Source: Spirochaetota bacterium (GTDB lineage Bacteria; Spirochaetota; Spirochaetia; Treponematales; UBA12059). From it: DNA of 64,000 bases. The DNA lies in NCBI GenBank assembly GCA_026398615.1, contig JAPLSN010000014.1, positions 1 to 64,000 of the forward strand, given 5' to 3'. Positions within the stretch are counted from its first letter, which is position 1. Each line of letters begins with the position of its first letter. Made by a program: the position numbers and the translations under genes. A model generated the notes under the pieces. The model was not told the DNA's origin. It did not search any database and saw only the letters and a program-made list of their open reading frames with translations. Below are positions 51,586 through 60,153 of this stretch, piece after piece.

Positions 51586-52812
51586 ATGAAAAGCGTTGCG
51601 AACGTGTGGCTCAAGCCGAGGGAAGAAGACCGCATCCTCCGGGGCCATCCCTGGATCTACGACAACGAGATCGCGTCGGTGGACCCCGCCGACCCGCCTC
51701 CGGGAACGGAGGTGCTCGTGCGCGGCTCCCGCGGGCGCTTGCTGGGATCCGGGCTCTGGAGCCCCGTTTCAAAGATACGCGTACGCCTCCACTCGACGGC
51801 CGACCGGCGTTGCGACGCGGCGTTCCTGCGTGAAACGATCGAACGTTCGGCCGCACGTCGGGAGAGGTTCCGGGATATCGCCCGGGATTCCTGCAGGCTC
51901 GTCTTCGGCGAAGCCGACGGCCTCCCCGGACTCATCGTCGATTCCTTCGTCGCCCCGGGGGGTTCCGGCTCCCCCGAAGCGGGCGGCGGGCGCTATCTTT
52001 CCGTGCAGATCCTCTCGGCCGGCATGGAAGCCAGGCGGGAAGCGATCGTCGCCGTCCTCGAGGATCTCTTCCGTCCCGCGGGCATCCTCGAACGCTCCGA
52101 CGCGCCCGTCAGGGGGCTCGAAGGCCTCGGGGAAGCGGTCGGAACGCTCGCGGGCACGGTCCCTGACCGCGTCCTCATCGAGGAGAACGGGTTGCTCTTC
52201 GCGGTGGACCTGGCTGGAGGGCAGAAGACCGGGTGGTTCCTCGACCAGCGCGACAACAGGGCAGCAGCAGCAGCCTACGCCCCGAACGTACGGGTGCTGG
52301 ACGTCTTCTGCAACGCGGGGGGGTTCGCGCTCTGCGCGGTGAAAGCCGGGGCAACATCCGTCACCGCCATCGACATTTCGGCGGACGCCATCGCCCAAGT
52401 GCGGGCCAACGCTGCGCTCAACGGCATGGAACGGCGCGTGGAAACCGCCGCGGCCAATGCCTTCGACTACCTCCGCGAGCTGGGCGCGTCGAACGAGCGC
52501 TACGGCATGATCGTGCTGGATCCGCCCGCCTTCGCCAAGAACCGCGCGGCCCTGCAGGGAGCGCGCCGCGGGTACAAGGAAATCAACCTACGAGCGCTGA
52601 AGCTGCTCGAACCGGGCGGTATTCTCGTCAGCTGTTCCTGCTCGTACTGGCTGGACCGGGACGAATTCCGCGGCATACTCGGGGAAGCCGCGGCCGACGC
52701 CCGCATCCGGCTCCATTTGCTCGAAAACCGCACGCAGTCCCGGGACCATCCGATCCTGCTCGGCTACCCGGAAAGCGAATACCTGAAATGCCTCATCGCG
52801 GAGCGGGAATGA
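51586..52812 (+). CDS. Class I SAM-dependent rRNA methyltransferase, RlmI-like
   Basis: 408 residues from ATG 51586. An N-terminal PUA domain (LKPREEDRILRGHPWIYDNE, PGTEVLVRGSRGRLLGSG), an EEHEE linker domain (RLVFGEADGLPGLIVDSF; GGQKTGWFLDQRDNR) and a C-terminal Rossmann methyltransferase: VLDVFCNAGGFALCAVKAGA, ITVSG-like VTAIDISADAIAQVRANA, catalytic motif MIVLDPPAFAKN and GGILVSCSCSYWL. The family methylates C5 of a 23S rRNA cytosine. Ribosome site weak. Residues 127-137 carry a Gly/Ser-rich insertion. Confidence 0.9.
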   Translation: MKSVANVWLKPREEDRILRGHPWIYDNEIASVDPADPPPGTEVLVRGSRGRLLGSGLWSPVSKIRVRLHSTADRRCDAAFLRETIERSAARRERFRDIARDSCRLVFGEADGLPGLIVDSFVAPGGSGSPEAGGGRYLSVQILSAGMEARREAIVAVLEDLFRPAGILERSDAPVRGLEGLGEAVGTLAGTVPDRVLIEENGLLFAVDLAGGQKTGWFLDQRDNRAAAAAYAPNVRVLDVFCNAGGFALCAVKAGATSVTAIDISADAIAQVRANAALNGMERRVETAAANAFDYLRELGASNERYGMIVLDPPAFAKNRAALQGARRGYKEINLRALKLLEPGGILVSCSCSYWLDRDEFRGILGEAAADARIRLHLLENRTQSRDHPILLGYPESEYLKCLIAERE

Positions 52813-52817
52813 GGGCC

Positions 52818-53111
52818 TCAACCGAGCGCCAGCACGCGCTTGACCGCTTCATCTGAAACGCCGAAGAGCCGCTCGAGATCGTCGGCTGTATTGTTGTTCG
52901 TCCCGGCCTTGTCGTTGTACGCGGCAATGACGAGTTCGGTCTCCCCGGCGTCCTTGGCGAACAGGGCCGAGGAAAATGCGGCGCGAAAAAAGCCCTTGTC
53001 GAGAAGTTCCCGTGTGGAAAGCTTCCCGTAGGAACGCCGGGCATTCGCGTCCACGACGGCGGACTCGCCGTCGAAGCCGATGATGAAAATGAAGTCTTCC
53101 CTGGAAATCAT
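52818..53111 (-). CDS. Hypothetical protein
   Basis: 97 residues from ATG 53111 (ATG 53120 alternative). It begins ISREDFIFIIGFDGESAVVD and ends GVSDEAVKRVLALG; RELLDKGFFRAAFSSALF is a likely amphipathic helix. No family is recognised. TAGGAT (53119-53124, minus strand) sits seven bases before ATG 53111, another candidate leaderless start. It converges with the methyltransferase gene. Confidence 0.6.
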   Translation of the reverse strand: MISREDFIFIIGFDGESAVVDANARRSYGKLSTRELLDKGFFRAAFSSALFAKDAGETELVIAAYNDKAGTNNNTADDLERLFGVSDEAVKRVLALG

Positions 53112-53154
53112 GGAACGCATCCTAGCATGAAACCGTCTCCCGAGTGCTACAGGA

Positions 53155-53385
53155 TTTTTTCACCAAGGCGGCACGAAAACACGGAGGATCAAGGGGTATC
53201 GGAACACGAAGGGTACGAAGGAAGAAGGGAAAGTTCACGAAGGAATCGAAGAACAAGAAACGGGGCAGGAATCGGAAATGAAATCGATCTGCCGTCATTT
53301 TCATTCCATCCTTTTACCTTCCCCCTTACCCTTCGTTTCCTTCGCGCTCCCTCGTGCCTCCGTGCCGCCGTGGTTGGTCTTTCCC
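53155..53385. repeat. Dispersed palindromic element, copy 2
   Basis: The left end TTTTTTCACCAAGGCGGCAC (53155-53174) and right end CGTGCCGCCGTGGTTGGTC (53361-53379) share GGCGGCACG/CGTGCCGCC exactly, plus CACGGAGG-type motifs on both arms. The interior again splits into a purine half and a pyrimidine half, with GGAAATGAAA facing TTTTCATTCC near the middle. Same design as copy 1 but about 50 bp longer. It lies between the 97-aa gene and rubredoxin. Confidence 0.7.
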
Positions 53386-53398
53386 GGCGGCATGCGAA

Positions 53399-53560
53399 TC
53401 AGTCGGCGGGACTGAAACTGTCCTTGCCGGCGCCGCACATCGGGCAGACCCAGTCCGCGGGCAACTGGTCGAACGGGGTTCCCGGCTGGATCCCGCCGTC
53501 GCCGTCGCCGACCGCCGGATCGTAGATGTAGCCGCACACGTCGCACATGTATTTCTTCAC
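53399..53560 (-). CDS. Rubredoxin
   Basis: 53 residues from GTG 53560 with AAGGAG upstream; the longer frame to 53611 is unnecessary. The two iron-binding knuckles are [15 protein letters not shown] (CxxCGY) and [13 protein letters not shown] (CPxCG). It is a one-iron electron carrier that reduces superoxide reductase and rubrerythrin in the cytoplasm. It is the last gene of the rubrerythrin - superoxide reductase - rubredoxin set. Confidence 0.95.
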   Translation of the reverse strand: MKKYMCDVCGYIYDPAVGDGDGGIQPGTPFDQLPADWVCPMCGAGKDSFSPAD

Positions 53561-53643
53561 TTGTCGCTCCTTCCCGCCGCGGCATCCGTTCCCGGCGCCG
53601 CAGCCTGTCATGATGCGCCACTACCAGAAAAAAGCAGATCCCG

Positions 53644-54024
53644 TCAAGCCTGGGCTTTCCAGAGACCGTGCAGGTTGCAGTACTCGCGGGCGTACGCCGA
53701 AGCGGCCTTGACCCTGAAAAAGGCTTCGGGCCTGTCGCCGGGCTTGAGGAAAGCCCTGTGGATCTCCCCGCCCGCGATGAGCTCGATGAACTCGATGTAG
53801 TGTTTTTCTTCCATGGGATGGGCGACGGCGCCCACTGTGACCCTGTATCCGTCGGAGGTCTTTTCGACGACCGGCACGTGCTTTTCCTTCGCCGCGTCCG
53901 TGGTGTTCTCGCCCAGGAGCTTCATCTCCTGTCCGCAGCACGAAGGGGCGCAGGTTCCGGCATGCAGGACTTCGACGATATTGCCGCATTTTTCGCACTT
54001 GTATACCTGGAAGCGTTCAGCCAT
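53644..54024 (-). CDS. dfx: Desulfoferrodoxin (superoxide reductase)
   Basis: 126 residues from ATG 54024 with AGGAGG upstream. Centre I (desulforedoxin-like) is [15 protein letters not shown] with the CCGQEM pair; centre II is [20 protein letters not shown] with CNLHGLWK at the end. It reduces superoxide to hydrogen peroxide without making oxygen, an anaerobe's strategy. Both rubredoxin (electron donor) and rubrerythrin (peroxide removal) are adjacent. The two-centre form is complete, with no missing ligand. Confidence 0.95.
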   Translation of the reverse strand: MAERFQVYKCEKCGNIVEVLHAGTCAPSCCGQEMKLLGENTTDAAKEKHVPVVEKTSDGYRVTVGAVAHPMEEKHYIEFIELIAGGEIHRAFLKPGDRPEAFFRVKAASAYAREYCNLHGLWKAQA

Positions 54025-54106
54025 GTGGATAATCCTCCTGTTCACGTCGTTTCGGCGGCCCGTCTCCCGAAGGAACGTGCGCACCGTTTCCAAGCCCACT
54101 CTGCTT

Positions 54107-54682
54107 TCAGTAATTCTCGACGAGGACCTCGAAGTACGACTGCGCGTGGCCGCAGGCCGGACAGGCCTTCGGAGCCATGACGGCTTCGACCAGGTAACCG
54201 CAGTTCAGGCAGCGCCAGAGGACGGGCTTGTCCCTCCTGAAGACCCGGCCCGAGTCCACGTTCGCCTTGAGTTTCTCGTAGCGGTGCGCATGCTGTTTCT
54301 CCGCGGCGGCGATGGCTTCCATGACCGCGGCGATGGCGTCGAAGCCTTCTTCGCGGGCGATCTTCGCGAACGAAGGGTACATTTCCTTCCATTCGTGATT
54401 CTCGCCCTCGGATGCGTGGAGGAGGTTTTCTGAGGTCGAGCCGATCGTGCCGAAGGGGAAGGTCGCGGTGATGGCCGCTTCCCCGCCGTCCATGAACATG
54501 AACAGGCGCTTGGCGTGCTCCTTCTCCTGTTCCGACGTCTCCAGGAACACGGCGGCGACCTGCATGAATCCCTCGTCCCTGGCCTTGCTGGAGTACATCG
54601 TGTACTTGTTCCTCGCCTGCGATTCGCCCGTGAAAGCCGCCATCAGGTTCACGGCGGTTTTTGTACCCTTGAGACTCTTCAT
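54107..54682 (-). CDS. rbr: Rubrerythrin
   Basis: 191 residues from ATG 54682 with GGGAGGAG upstream. The diiron four-helix part has [32 protein letters not shown] and [16 protein letters not shown] (EExxH-type ligands). The C-terminal rubredoxin-like domain has [11 protein letters not shown] and [14 protein letters not shown]. It reduces hydrogen peroxide using electrons from rubredoxin. It is the first gene of the oxygen-defence operon, behind the promoter at 54746-54774. Confidence 0.95.
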   Translation of the reverse strand: MKSLKGTKTAVNLMAAFTGESQARNKYTMYSSKARDEGFMQVAAVFLETSEQEKEHAKRLFMFMDGGEAAITATFPFGTIGSTSENLLHASEGENHEWKEMYPSFAKIAREEGFDAIAAVMEAIAAAEKQHAHRYEKLKANVDSGRVFRRDKPVLWRCLNCGYLVEAVMAPKACPACGHAQSYFEVLVENY

Positions 54683-54745
54683 GTGCACTCCTCCCATAAT
54701 CGGTGATATCGAGCACCATCCGGGTGCGTTCATGGACTTCAGTCA

Positions 54746-54774
54746 AGTGTACTCATCGGATCGGGACCTTTCAA
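54746..54774 (-). promoter_or_regulatory. Promoter of the rubrerythrin operon
   Basis: Minus strand: TTGAAA (54769-54774), 17-nt spacer, TACACT (54746-54751). The leader is about 57 nt. I do not see a clear PerR box. Confidence 0.6.
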
Positions 54775-54912
54775 AGCCAATTTCACCAAAAAAACACGAT
54801 CCATCCGGGTTCGAGCGGCGTTCCCCGCCGACCAGTCAAGCGCGAAATCCTGACGACGGCGGTAAGCTCAGGAAAACCTTCCTTGGCGACCAAGCTGTCG
54901 AACGGAGCCCAC

Positions 54913-55608
54913 ATGCCCGATTGCATCTATGAAAACGGGAGCCCCTCTTATTCAGGCAAGCCCGACGTGCGGGAGCGCTTGTTCCGCTCCGGACCGGGCC
55001 GCCTCACGGACATCGAGCTCCTGTCGGCGCTGCTCGGCTCGGGCGTCCGCGGCCGGGGCGTCACCGATCTTGCCGCCGATGTGCTGGCCATCCTCGATTC
55101 CTCCAGGGACGGGCCGGATCCCGACAAACTCGTTTCGCTGAACGGCGTCGGCGCTGCCAAGGCCTGCCTCGTCAGCGCCGCCCTGGAACTGGGCCGCAGG
55201 CTGTACGGCTCCCGGGAACGGCGCGTCGTCGGGCCGGCGGACGTCTTCGGCATCGTTTCGCACTGGGCGGACCGGACCAGGGAACGTTTCATCGCGGTGA
55301 CGCTCAACGGGGCCCACGAGGTCATCCGTTCGCGCGTCATCACCATCGGGCTCGTCAACCGCACGGTCGTCCATCCGCGCGAGGTATTCGCGGACGCGGT
55401 ATCCGACCGCGCCTGCGCCGTCGTGCTCGCCCACAACCATCCCTCGGGACGGCTCGACCCGAGTCCCGAGGACAGGGACATCACGACGAGGCTCAGGGAC
55501 TCGGGCGAGCTGATCGGGATCCCGGTGATGGATCACCTCGTGTTCTCCGCGGATGGCTACTACAGTTTCGTCGAACACGGCCTCCTCCAGCCCCGTTCCC
55601 CGGACTGA
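54913..55608 (+). CDS. radC: RadC-family JAB/MPN protein
   Basis: 231 residues from ATG 54913 behind CGGAG; the frame extends upstream without support. Residues 20-80 form helix-hairpin-helix (LTDIELLSALLGSGVRGRGV, LVSLNGVGAAKACLV). The C-terminal JAMM metal motif is VVLAHNHPSGRLDPSPEDRD near residues 169-188. The name is historical; the biochemical role of RadC is not settled. Divergent from the rubrerythrin operon. Confidence 0.95.
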   Translation: MPDCIYENGSPSYSGKPDVRERLFRSGPGRLTDIELLSALLGSGVRGRGVTDLAADVLAILDSSRDGPDPDKLVSLNGVGAAKACLVSAALELGRRLYGSRERRVVGPADVFGIVSHWADRTRERFIAVTLNGAHEVIRSRVITIGLVNRTVVHPREVFADAVSDRACAVVLAHNHPSGRLDPSPEDRDITTRLRDSGELIGIPVMDHLVFSADGYYSFVEHGLLQPRSPD

Positions 55609-55808
55609 AAACCGCCGCGTCGGGGGCAGGACGAGGTGGGCCGCGACCTGCGCCATCGCGCGACGCTTGTCGCCCGAGCGCCGGCGCGCCGCTTGCCATC
55701 CGGGTCGCGACTTATCCCGCCTTCGCCCGGAAACGCGTGCCCGCCATGGAGGCGTGAAGTATTTCAAGCCCTGGGCACGCCGGATCCCCTGCCGCTCCGG
55801 CCCCGGAC

Positions 55809-56285
55809 TCAGATTCCGTTCACGCGGCGCGACGGCGCGCGGTATTCGACGTAACGCACCGCTCCCGCCTCTATCGCCGCACGGAGACTGCGCTCGACGC
55901 CCGAAAGCTTCGCGTCGCCCGACTTGACCTCGACCAGCACGACTTCGCGAACCTCGCCCGTCGAAGCGCCCGGGAACGCCACGAAATCCACGGGTTTCCC
56001 GATGAACCGTACCTCGGTGGGGTCGAAGGGAAAGCCGGGCAGCCAGGGAGCCAGCTGTTCGGCCATGAGGCCGCCGATCACCGCGCGGGAGCGCTTGACG
56101 GCGTCGTCGCGCTCGGAGGGCAGCTTCCGTTCGAAGTCCCGCTCGGCTTCCGCCATGCCCGCCCGGCGGCCGAGCGCCATGCCGAGGGCGACCCCGATCG
56201 CGAACAGGCAGGCCACGAGGACGGCCGTGGCGACGAGGACGGGGTCGAAGGCGAACGCGTTCACGATCGATTGGGCGGTCGTCAT
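55809..56285 (-). CDS. Membrane-anchored PD-(D/E)XK (archaeal Holliday-resolvase-like) nuclease
   Basis: 158 residues from ATG 56285, overlapping the hydrogenase stop by ATGA. An N-terminal helix (PVLVATAVLVACLFAIGVAL) is followed by a basic/acidic helix, then FIGKPVDFVAFPGASTG and EVVLVEVKSGDAKLSGVERS: the D...ExK core of a nuclease-type fold seen in 'resolvase-related' endonuclease proteins. The product would be tethered to the inner membrane. Its place as the third gene after ferredoxin and hydrogenase is odd. Activity and substrate are unknown. Confidence 0.7.
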   Translation of the reverse strand: MTTAQSIVNAFAFDPVLVATAVLVACLFAIGVALGMALGRRAGMAEAERDFERKLPSERDDAVKRSRAVIGGLMAEQLAPWLPGFPFDPTEVRFIGKPVDFVAFPGASTGEVREVVLVEVKSGDAKLSGVERSLRAAIEAGAVRYVEYRAPSRRVNGI

Positions 56286-57895
56286 GGCGAGCCCGGAACG
56301 GGATTCGCGGGTTTTGCCTCTTTACCCCAGTCCGGTCCGGCGGCTGCCGCGAAAGCCGCGACCGCCGCTTTCGCGCGCCCGAGGGGCGCCAGGGTTCCCG
56401 GTCCGCCGATGCATCCCCCAGGACAGGCCATGCCTTCCGCGAGGAGGATCGCAGGGACGTCCTTCCCGGCGGCGATCCGGTCGATGAGGGCAAGACAATC
56501 CTCGAGCGTGTCGGCGGAAGCGAAGGGAAGATCGAGTTTCTTCCCGGCCAGGCGTTCCGCCGCCGCGACGATGGCTTTCGAGACATTGCCCGACACCGGA
56601 TACGCCCTGGCCGCGGAAGATGCCGGTGCGTCGATACCGTTCGGCGCCCCGGCGCGAGCCGCTCCACCTTCGGGCGTCCCGGCAGCTACCGCTGCCGAGG
56701 GGTCCACGCCGGCCGCGGAGAACAGAGCCGCGAGCTCCTCGTACGTCAGCACGAAATCGACCCAGGCGGCGACGCGGGGATCGTAGCACTCGGTCTTCTT
56801 GGCGACGCAGGGTCCGACGAAGACCACGCGCGCCAGGGAATCCAGCTCCTTGACGCGCTTCGCGGTCTCCACCATCGGCGTGAAGGAATCCTCGATGTTT
56901 CCCGCCAGTTCCGGCCTGTGCCTCCGGGCGGCCTTTACCCACGAGGGGCAGCACGATGTCCCGAGGAAGCGTCTGCCTCCCGTGCGGACCGGGTCTCCGG
57001 CCGCGTTCGCGATCTCCACGAGTTCCGCGGCCTCGTTTTCGATCGCGATACCGGCGCCGTACGCCACCTCGACGACACCCGCGAATCCGAGAGCCCTGAT
57101 CGCGGCCACGATCCTCTCCGGCGACGCGAGCGGGCCGAACTGCCCGACGAAAGACGGGGCCAGCTCCGCCCATATCCTCCCGCCGCTTCGCAGCGCCCTG
57201 GCCACCTGGGCTATCTCGGACTTCTCGGCGATCGCGCCGAAGGGGCACGAGACGATGCAGAGGCCGCACGACACGCATCTCCCGTGGTCGATCTCGGCGA
57301 AACCTTGCGCGTCGGAACCGATCGCGTCGACGCCGCAGGCCGAGGCGCAGGGGCGCTCGCGGTACAGTATCGCGTTGTACGGGCAGACCTGCGCGCATCG
57401 CCCGCAGCGGATGCACGCGACCCGGTCGATGAGGGAGCGGCCGTCCTTCATCGACACTGCCTTTTTCGGGCAGACATGGACGCAGGGATGGGCCATGCAT
57501 CCCATGCAGCCGTCGGACACGACGTATGATGCCGTCGGGCAGCGTTCGCAGCCAACCTTGATGACGTTGACCAGAGGTTCACGGACCACCTTCCGGTCCA
57601 CGAGGGCCGGGGCGGCGTCGTCGACGATGGGTTCGTGCGCGCCGAATTCCCGAAGGTCGAGGCCGAGGGCCAGCCTCACGCGCTCGCGGACGAGCGCGCG
57701 CTCCCTGAACACGCAGCAGCGGTAGGTCGGCGTGTCCCTGTCGATGATCGCGTAGGGGATGTCCTCGACGCGGTGGCCGGGTCGGCCCTCCAGCGCCATG
57801 CGCGCCACCTCGACGAGGACCTTGCGCCGGACGTCCACGACCGCGGTGAAGAGGCCGCGGGTCTTTTCGAAGATGTCGAGTTCCGGCAGGGGCAT
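56282..57895 (-). CDS. Monomeric [FeFe] hydrogenase
   Basis: 537 residues from ATG 57895 (GGGGAG seven bases upstream; ATG 57898 gives an ATGA overlap). The N-terminal part includes IIDRDTPTYRCCVFRERA. Several cysteine clusters follow: GCMGCMAHPCVHVCPKKA, CIRCGRCAQVCPYNAI and CVSCGLCIVSCPFGAI (4Fe-4S pairs). The H-cluster loops are GTSCCPSWVKAARR, VFVGPCVAKKTECYD (GPC instead of MPC) and LAEGMACPGGCIGG. It makes or uptakes H2 in the cytoplasm. The GPC variant hints at a group B-type enzyme. An Ala/Gly-rich insertion follows the second loop. Confidence 0.9.
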   Translation of the reverse strand: MPLPELDIFEKTRGLFTAVVDVRRKVLVEVARMALEGRPGHRVEDIPYAIIDRDTPTYRCCVFRERALVRERVRLALGLDLREFGAHEPIVDDAAPALVDRKVVREPLVNVIKVGCERCPTASYVVSDGCMGCMAHPCVHVCPKKAVSMKDGRSLIDRVACIRCGRCAQVCPYNAILYRERPCASACGVDAIGSDAQGFAEIDHGRCVSCGLCIVSCPFGAIAEKSEIAQVARALRSGGRIWAELAPSFVGQFGPLASPERIVAAIRALGFAGVVEVAYGAGIAIENEAAELVEIANAAGDPVRTGGRRFLGTSCCPSWVKAARRHRPELAGNIEDSFTPMVETAKRVKELDSLARVVFVGPCVAKKTECYDPRVAAWVDFVLTYEELAALFSAAGVDPSAAVAAGTPEGGAARAGAPNGIDAPASSAARAYPVSGNVSKAIVAAAERLAGKKLDLPFASADTLEDCLALIDRIAAGKDVPAILLAEGMACPGGCIGGPGTLAPLGRAKAAVAAFAAAAGPDWGKEAKPANPVPGSP

Positions 57896-58131
57896 CATGA
57901 TACTCCCCTGCGGATGCGCTCGAGGATGCCCTCGGGCGAAGCGCATGCGACGGTCTCGCCGTCGATCTCGACGACGGGGGAACGCCGTCCGCGTTCGCAC
58001 GATCCGAGGCATCCGACCGTTTCGACCTCGACGACATCGCGCAGGACCGGATCGTGTTCGACGAGTTCCAGGAGTTCCTGCCCTCCGCGGGAGGCGCATT
58101 CGAGCCCGCAGCATATCTTCATGCGTATCAT
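57895..58131 (-). CDS. Thioredoxin-like [2Fe-2S] ferredoxin
   Basis: 78 residues from ATG 58131, with AGAGG eight bases upstream; ATG 58122 (MKICCG) is alternative. The four cluster ligands are CCGLECASRG near the start and VGCLGSCERG later, as in the small NuoE/HydC-like 2Fe-2S domain. It overlaps the hydrogenase start, so the two are co-translated and it is probably the hydrogenase's electron partner. Confidence 0.85.
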   Translation of the reverse strand: MIRMKICCGLECASRGGQELLELVEHDPVLRDVVEVETVGCLGSCERGRRSPVVEIDGETVACASPEGILERIRRGVS

Positions 58132-58263
58132 CCGCCGTACCTCTTCCGCGACTATGGCACGGAAGGCTTTCCGCCGCAAGCGAAGCCCGGCCTGCCCGAG
58201 CTCTTCGCCACGGCGGCCGATCGGGCAGACCGCCGGTTGGCGTCCATGCTATGATGGAAGTTC

Positions 58264-60117
58264 ATGGCATTCATGTCCGTCAACGCCGCCGAGCTCTCCG
58301 CCCGCGGCATTTCGCAGCCCGATTTCGTCCTCGTCACGGGCGACGCCTACGTCGATCACCCGAGCTTCGGCGCCGCCCTCATCGGCAGGGTGCTCCAGGC
58401 CGAAGGCTGGTCCGTCGGCCTGATTGCCAGGCCCGATCCGGGATCCGCGGACGCTTTTCGGCTCTGCGGCCAACCCCGGCTCGCCTTTCTCGTCACATCG
58501 GGCAACATCGATTCCATGGTCGCCAAGTATACCGCCAACCGCCGGCTCCGCTCCGAGGACGAGTACGCGCCGGGCGGCAGGACCGAACTCTGCCTCCGGG
58601 GCGACGGCCGCATCGTTCCCGTCGCGTCGGGCGATCCGAGGAAGACCGTGCACGCGCGGCCCGACCGTGCGACCATCGCGTATGCCGCCAGGTGCCGCGA
58701 AGCATTCAAGGGCGTACCGGTCATCCTCGGCGGCATCGAGGCTTCCCTGCGGCGGCTGTCGCACTACGATTACTGGAGCGATACTGTCCGCCGTTCCATA
58801 CTCCTCGACGCCAAGGCCGATCTCGTCGTCTACGGCATGGGCGAAACCGCCATCCTCGAGATCGCACGCCGGCTCAATGCGGGGGAGAGCGCCCGGTCGA
58901 TGGAGGGCGTGCGCGGCACCGTGCGCTGGACCTCCTCCGATCCCGTCCTCCCGCCCGGGAGTTTCGTCGAACTGCCCACGTTCGAGGCCGTCCGCGACGA
59001 TGCCCGGGCCTTCGCGGAAAGCTTCCGCCTCCAGTACCTCAATTCGGACGCGCGCTCGGCCCTGCCGCTCGTCGAAAGGACGGAAGGCCGGTGGGTCGTC
59101 CAGGAACCGCCCGCGCTCCCGCTCCCGGCAAGGGAGCTGGACCGGGTCTACGGCCTTCACTTCGAGCGTGAGGCGCATCCCTCCTGCGACGCGTTCGGGG
59201 GCGTACCCGGCCTCGCGGAAGTGAAGTTCTCCATCGCCTCGAGCCGGGGCTGTTTCGGCGCCTGTTCATTCTGTTCCCTGGCCTTCCACCAGGGAAGGGT
59301 GGTCCAGGCTCGTTCGCACGACTCCATCCTCGCCGAAGCGCGCAGCCTGGCCGCGATGCCGGATTTCAAGGGCTATATCCACGACGTGGGCGGTCCGACC
59401 GCCAATTTCCGCAAGCCCGCCTGCCCGGGCCAGGCGAAGAAAGGCGCCTGCGTCGATCGCCGATGCCTGGCGCCGGAACCCTGCCCGTCCCTCGAAACGG
59501 ACCAGGGCGACTACGATGCGCTGCTCCGGAAGCTCCGCCGGGTTCCCGGCGTGCGCAAGGTTTTCGTCCGCTCCGGCGTCCGCTTCGACTACCTCATGCT
59601 CGCCCCGGACGATTCCCTCTTCCGCGAACTCGTCGAGCACCACGTTTCGGGCCAGCTCAAGGTCGCTCCCGAGCACGTTTCCGACCGCGTCCTGCGCCTC
59701 ATGGGCAAGCCCCCGCGGCGGGTGTACGAAGCCTTCGCGGAAAAATTCAGGAGCGTCAACGAGGAACTCGGGCTGAAGCAGTACCTGGTGCCCTATTTCA
59801 TTTCCGCCCACCCGGGCGCCACCCTGGACGACGCCATCGAGCTCGCCGAATACCTCAGGGACTCGGGTATCGCCCCTGAACAGGTCCAGGACTTCTACCC
59901 GACCCCGGGAACCCTCTCTACCTGCATGTGGCGGACGGGACTCGACCCGCTCACCATGGAAAGCGTCTACGTGGCGAAGGGAGACCGGGAACGAACCATG
60001 CAGCGCGCCCTCCTCCAGTACCGCAAGGGCGAGAACCGCGCGCTCGTGCTCGAAGCCCTTCGCATGGCCGGGAGGACCGACCTGATCGGCTCGGGGCCGG
60101 ACTGCCTCGTCCGCTGA
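58264..60117 (+). CDS. YgiQ-family radical SAM protein
   Basis: 617 residues. The N-terminal region (DFVLVTGDAYVDHPSFGAAL, GLIARPDPGSADAF) resembles a cobalamin-binding-type domain. The radical-SAM cluster is SRGCFGACSFCSLAFHQG (Cys near 331, 335, 338). Other family motifs are FKGYIHDVGGPTANFRKPAC, CPSLETDQGDYDALLRKLR, YFISAHPGATLDDAIELAEY and QVQDFYPTPGTLSTCMW. The function of YgiQ is not established. TATGAT (58250-58255) ends nine bases before ATG 58264; no Shine-Dalgarno is present. Confidence 0.9.
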   Translation: MAFMSVNAAELSARGISQPDFVLVTGDAYVDHPSFGAALIGRVLQAEGWSVGLIARPDPGSADAFRLCGQPRLAFLVTSGNIDSMVAKYTANRRLRSEDEYAPGGRTELCLRGDGRIVPVASGDPRKTVHARPDRATIAYAARCREAFKGVPVILGGIEASLRRLSHYDYWSDTVRRSILLDAKADLVVYGMGETAILEIARRLNAGESARSMEGVRGTVRWTSSDPVLPPGSFVELPTFEAVRDDARAFAESFRLQYLNSDARSALPLVERTEGRWVVQEPPALPLPARELDRVYGLHFEREAHPSCDAFGGVPGLAEVKFSIASSRGCFGACSFCSLAFHQGRVVQARSHDSILAEARSLAAMPDFKGYIHDVGGPTANFRKPACPGQAKKGACVDRRCLAPEPCPSLETDQGDYDALLRKLRRVPGVRKVFVRSGVRFDYLMLAPDDSLFRELVEHHVSGQLKVAPEHVSDRVLRLMGKPPRRVYEAFAEKFRSVNEELGLKQYLVPYFISAHPGATLDDAIELAEYLRDSGIAPEQVQDFYPTPGTLSTCMWRTGLDPLTMESVYVAKGDRERTMQRALLQYRKGENRALVLEALRMAGRTDLIGSGPDCLVR

Positions 60118-60153
60118 CGTCGCCGCATGCCCGGCGCGTTGCGCGATCTGGTT

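Noticed and set aside
51305-53385. CRISPR array or insertion sequence
   Set aside because: Only two palindromic elements with no regular spacers, no cas gene and no transposase frame. No CRISPR array is visible anywhere in the window.
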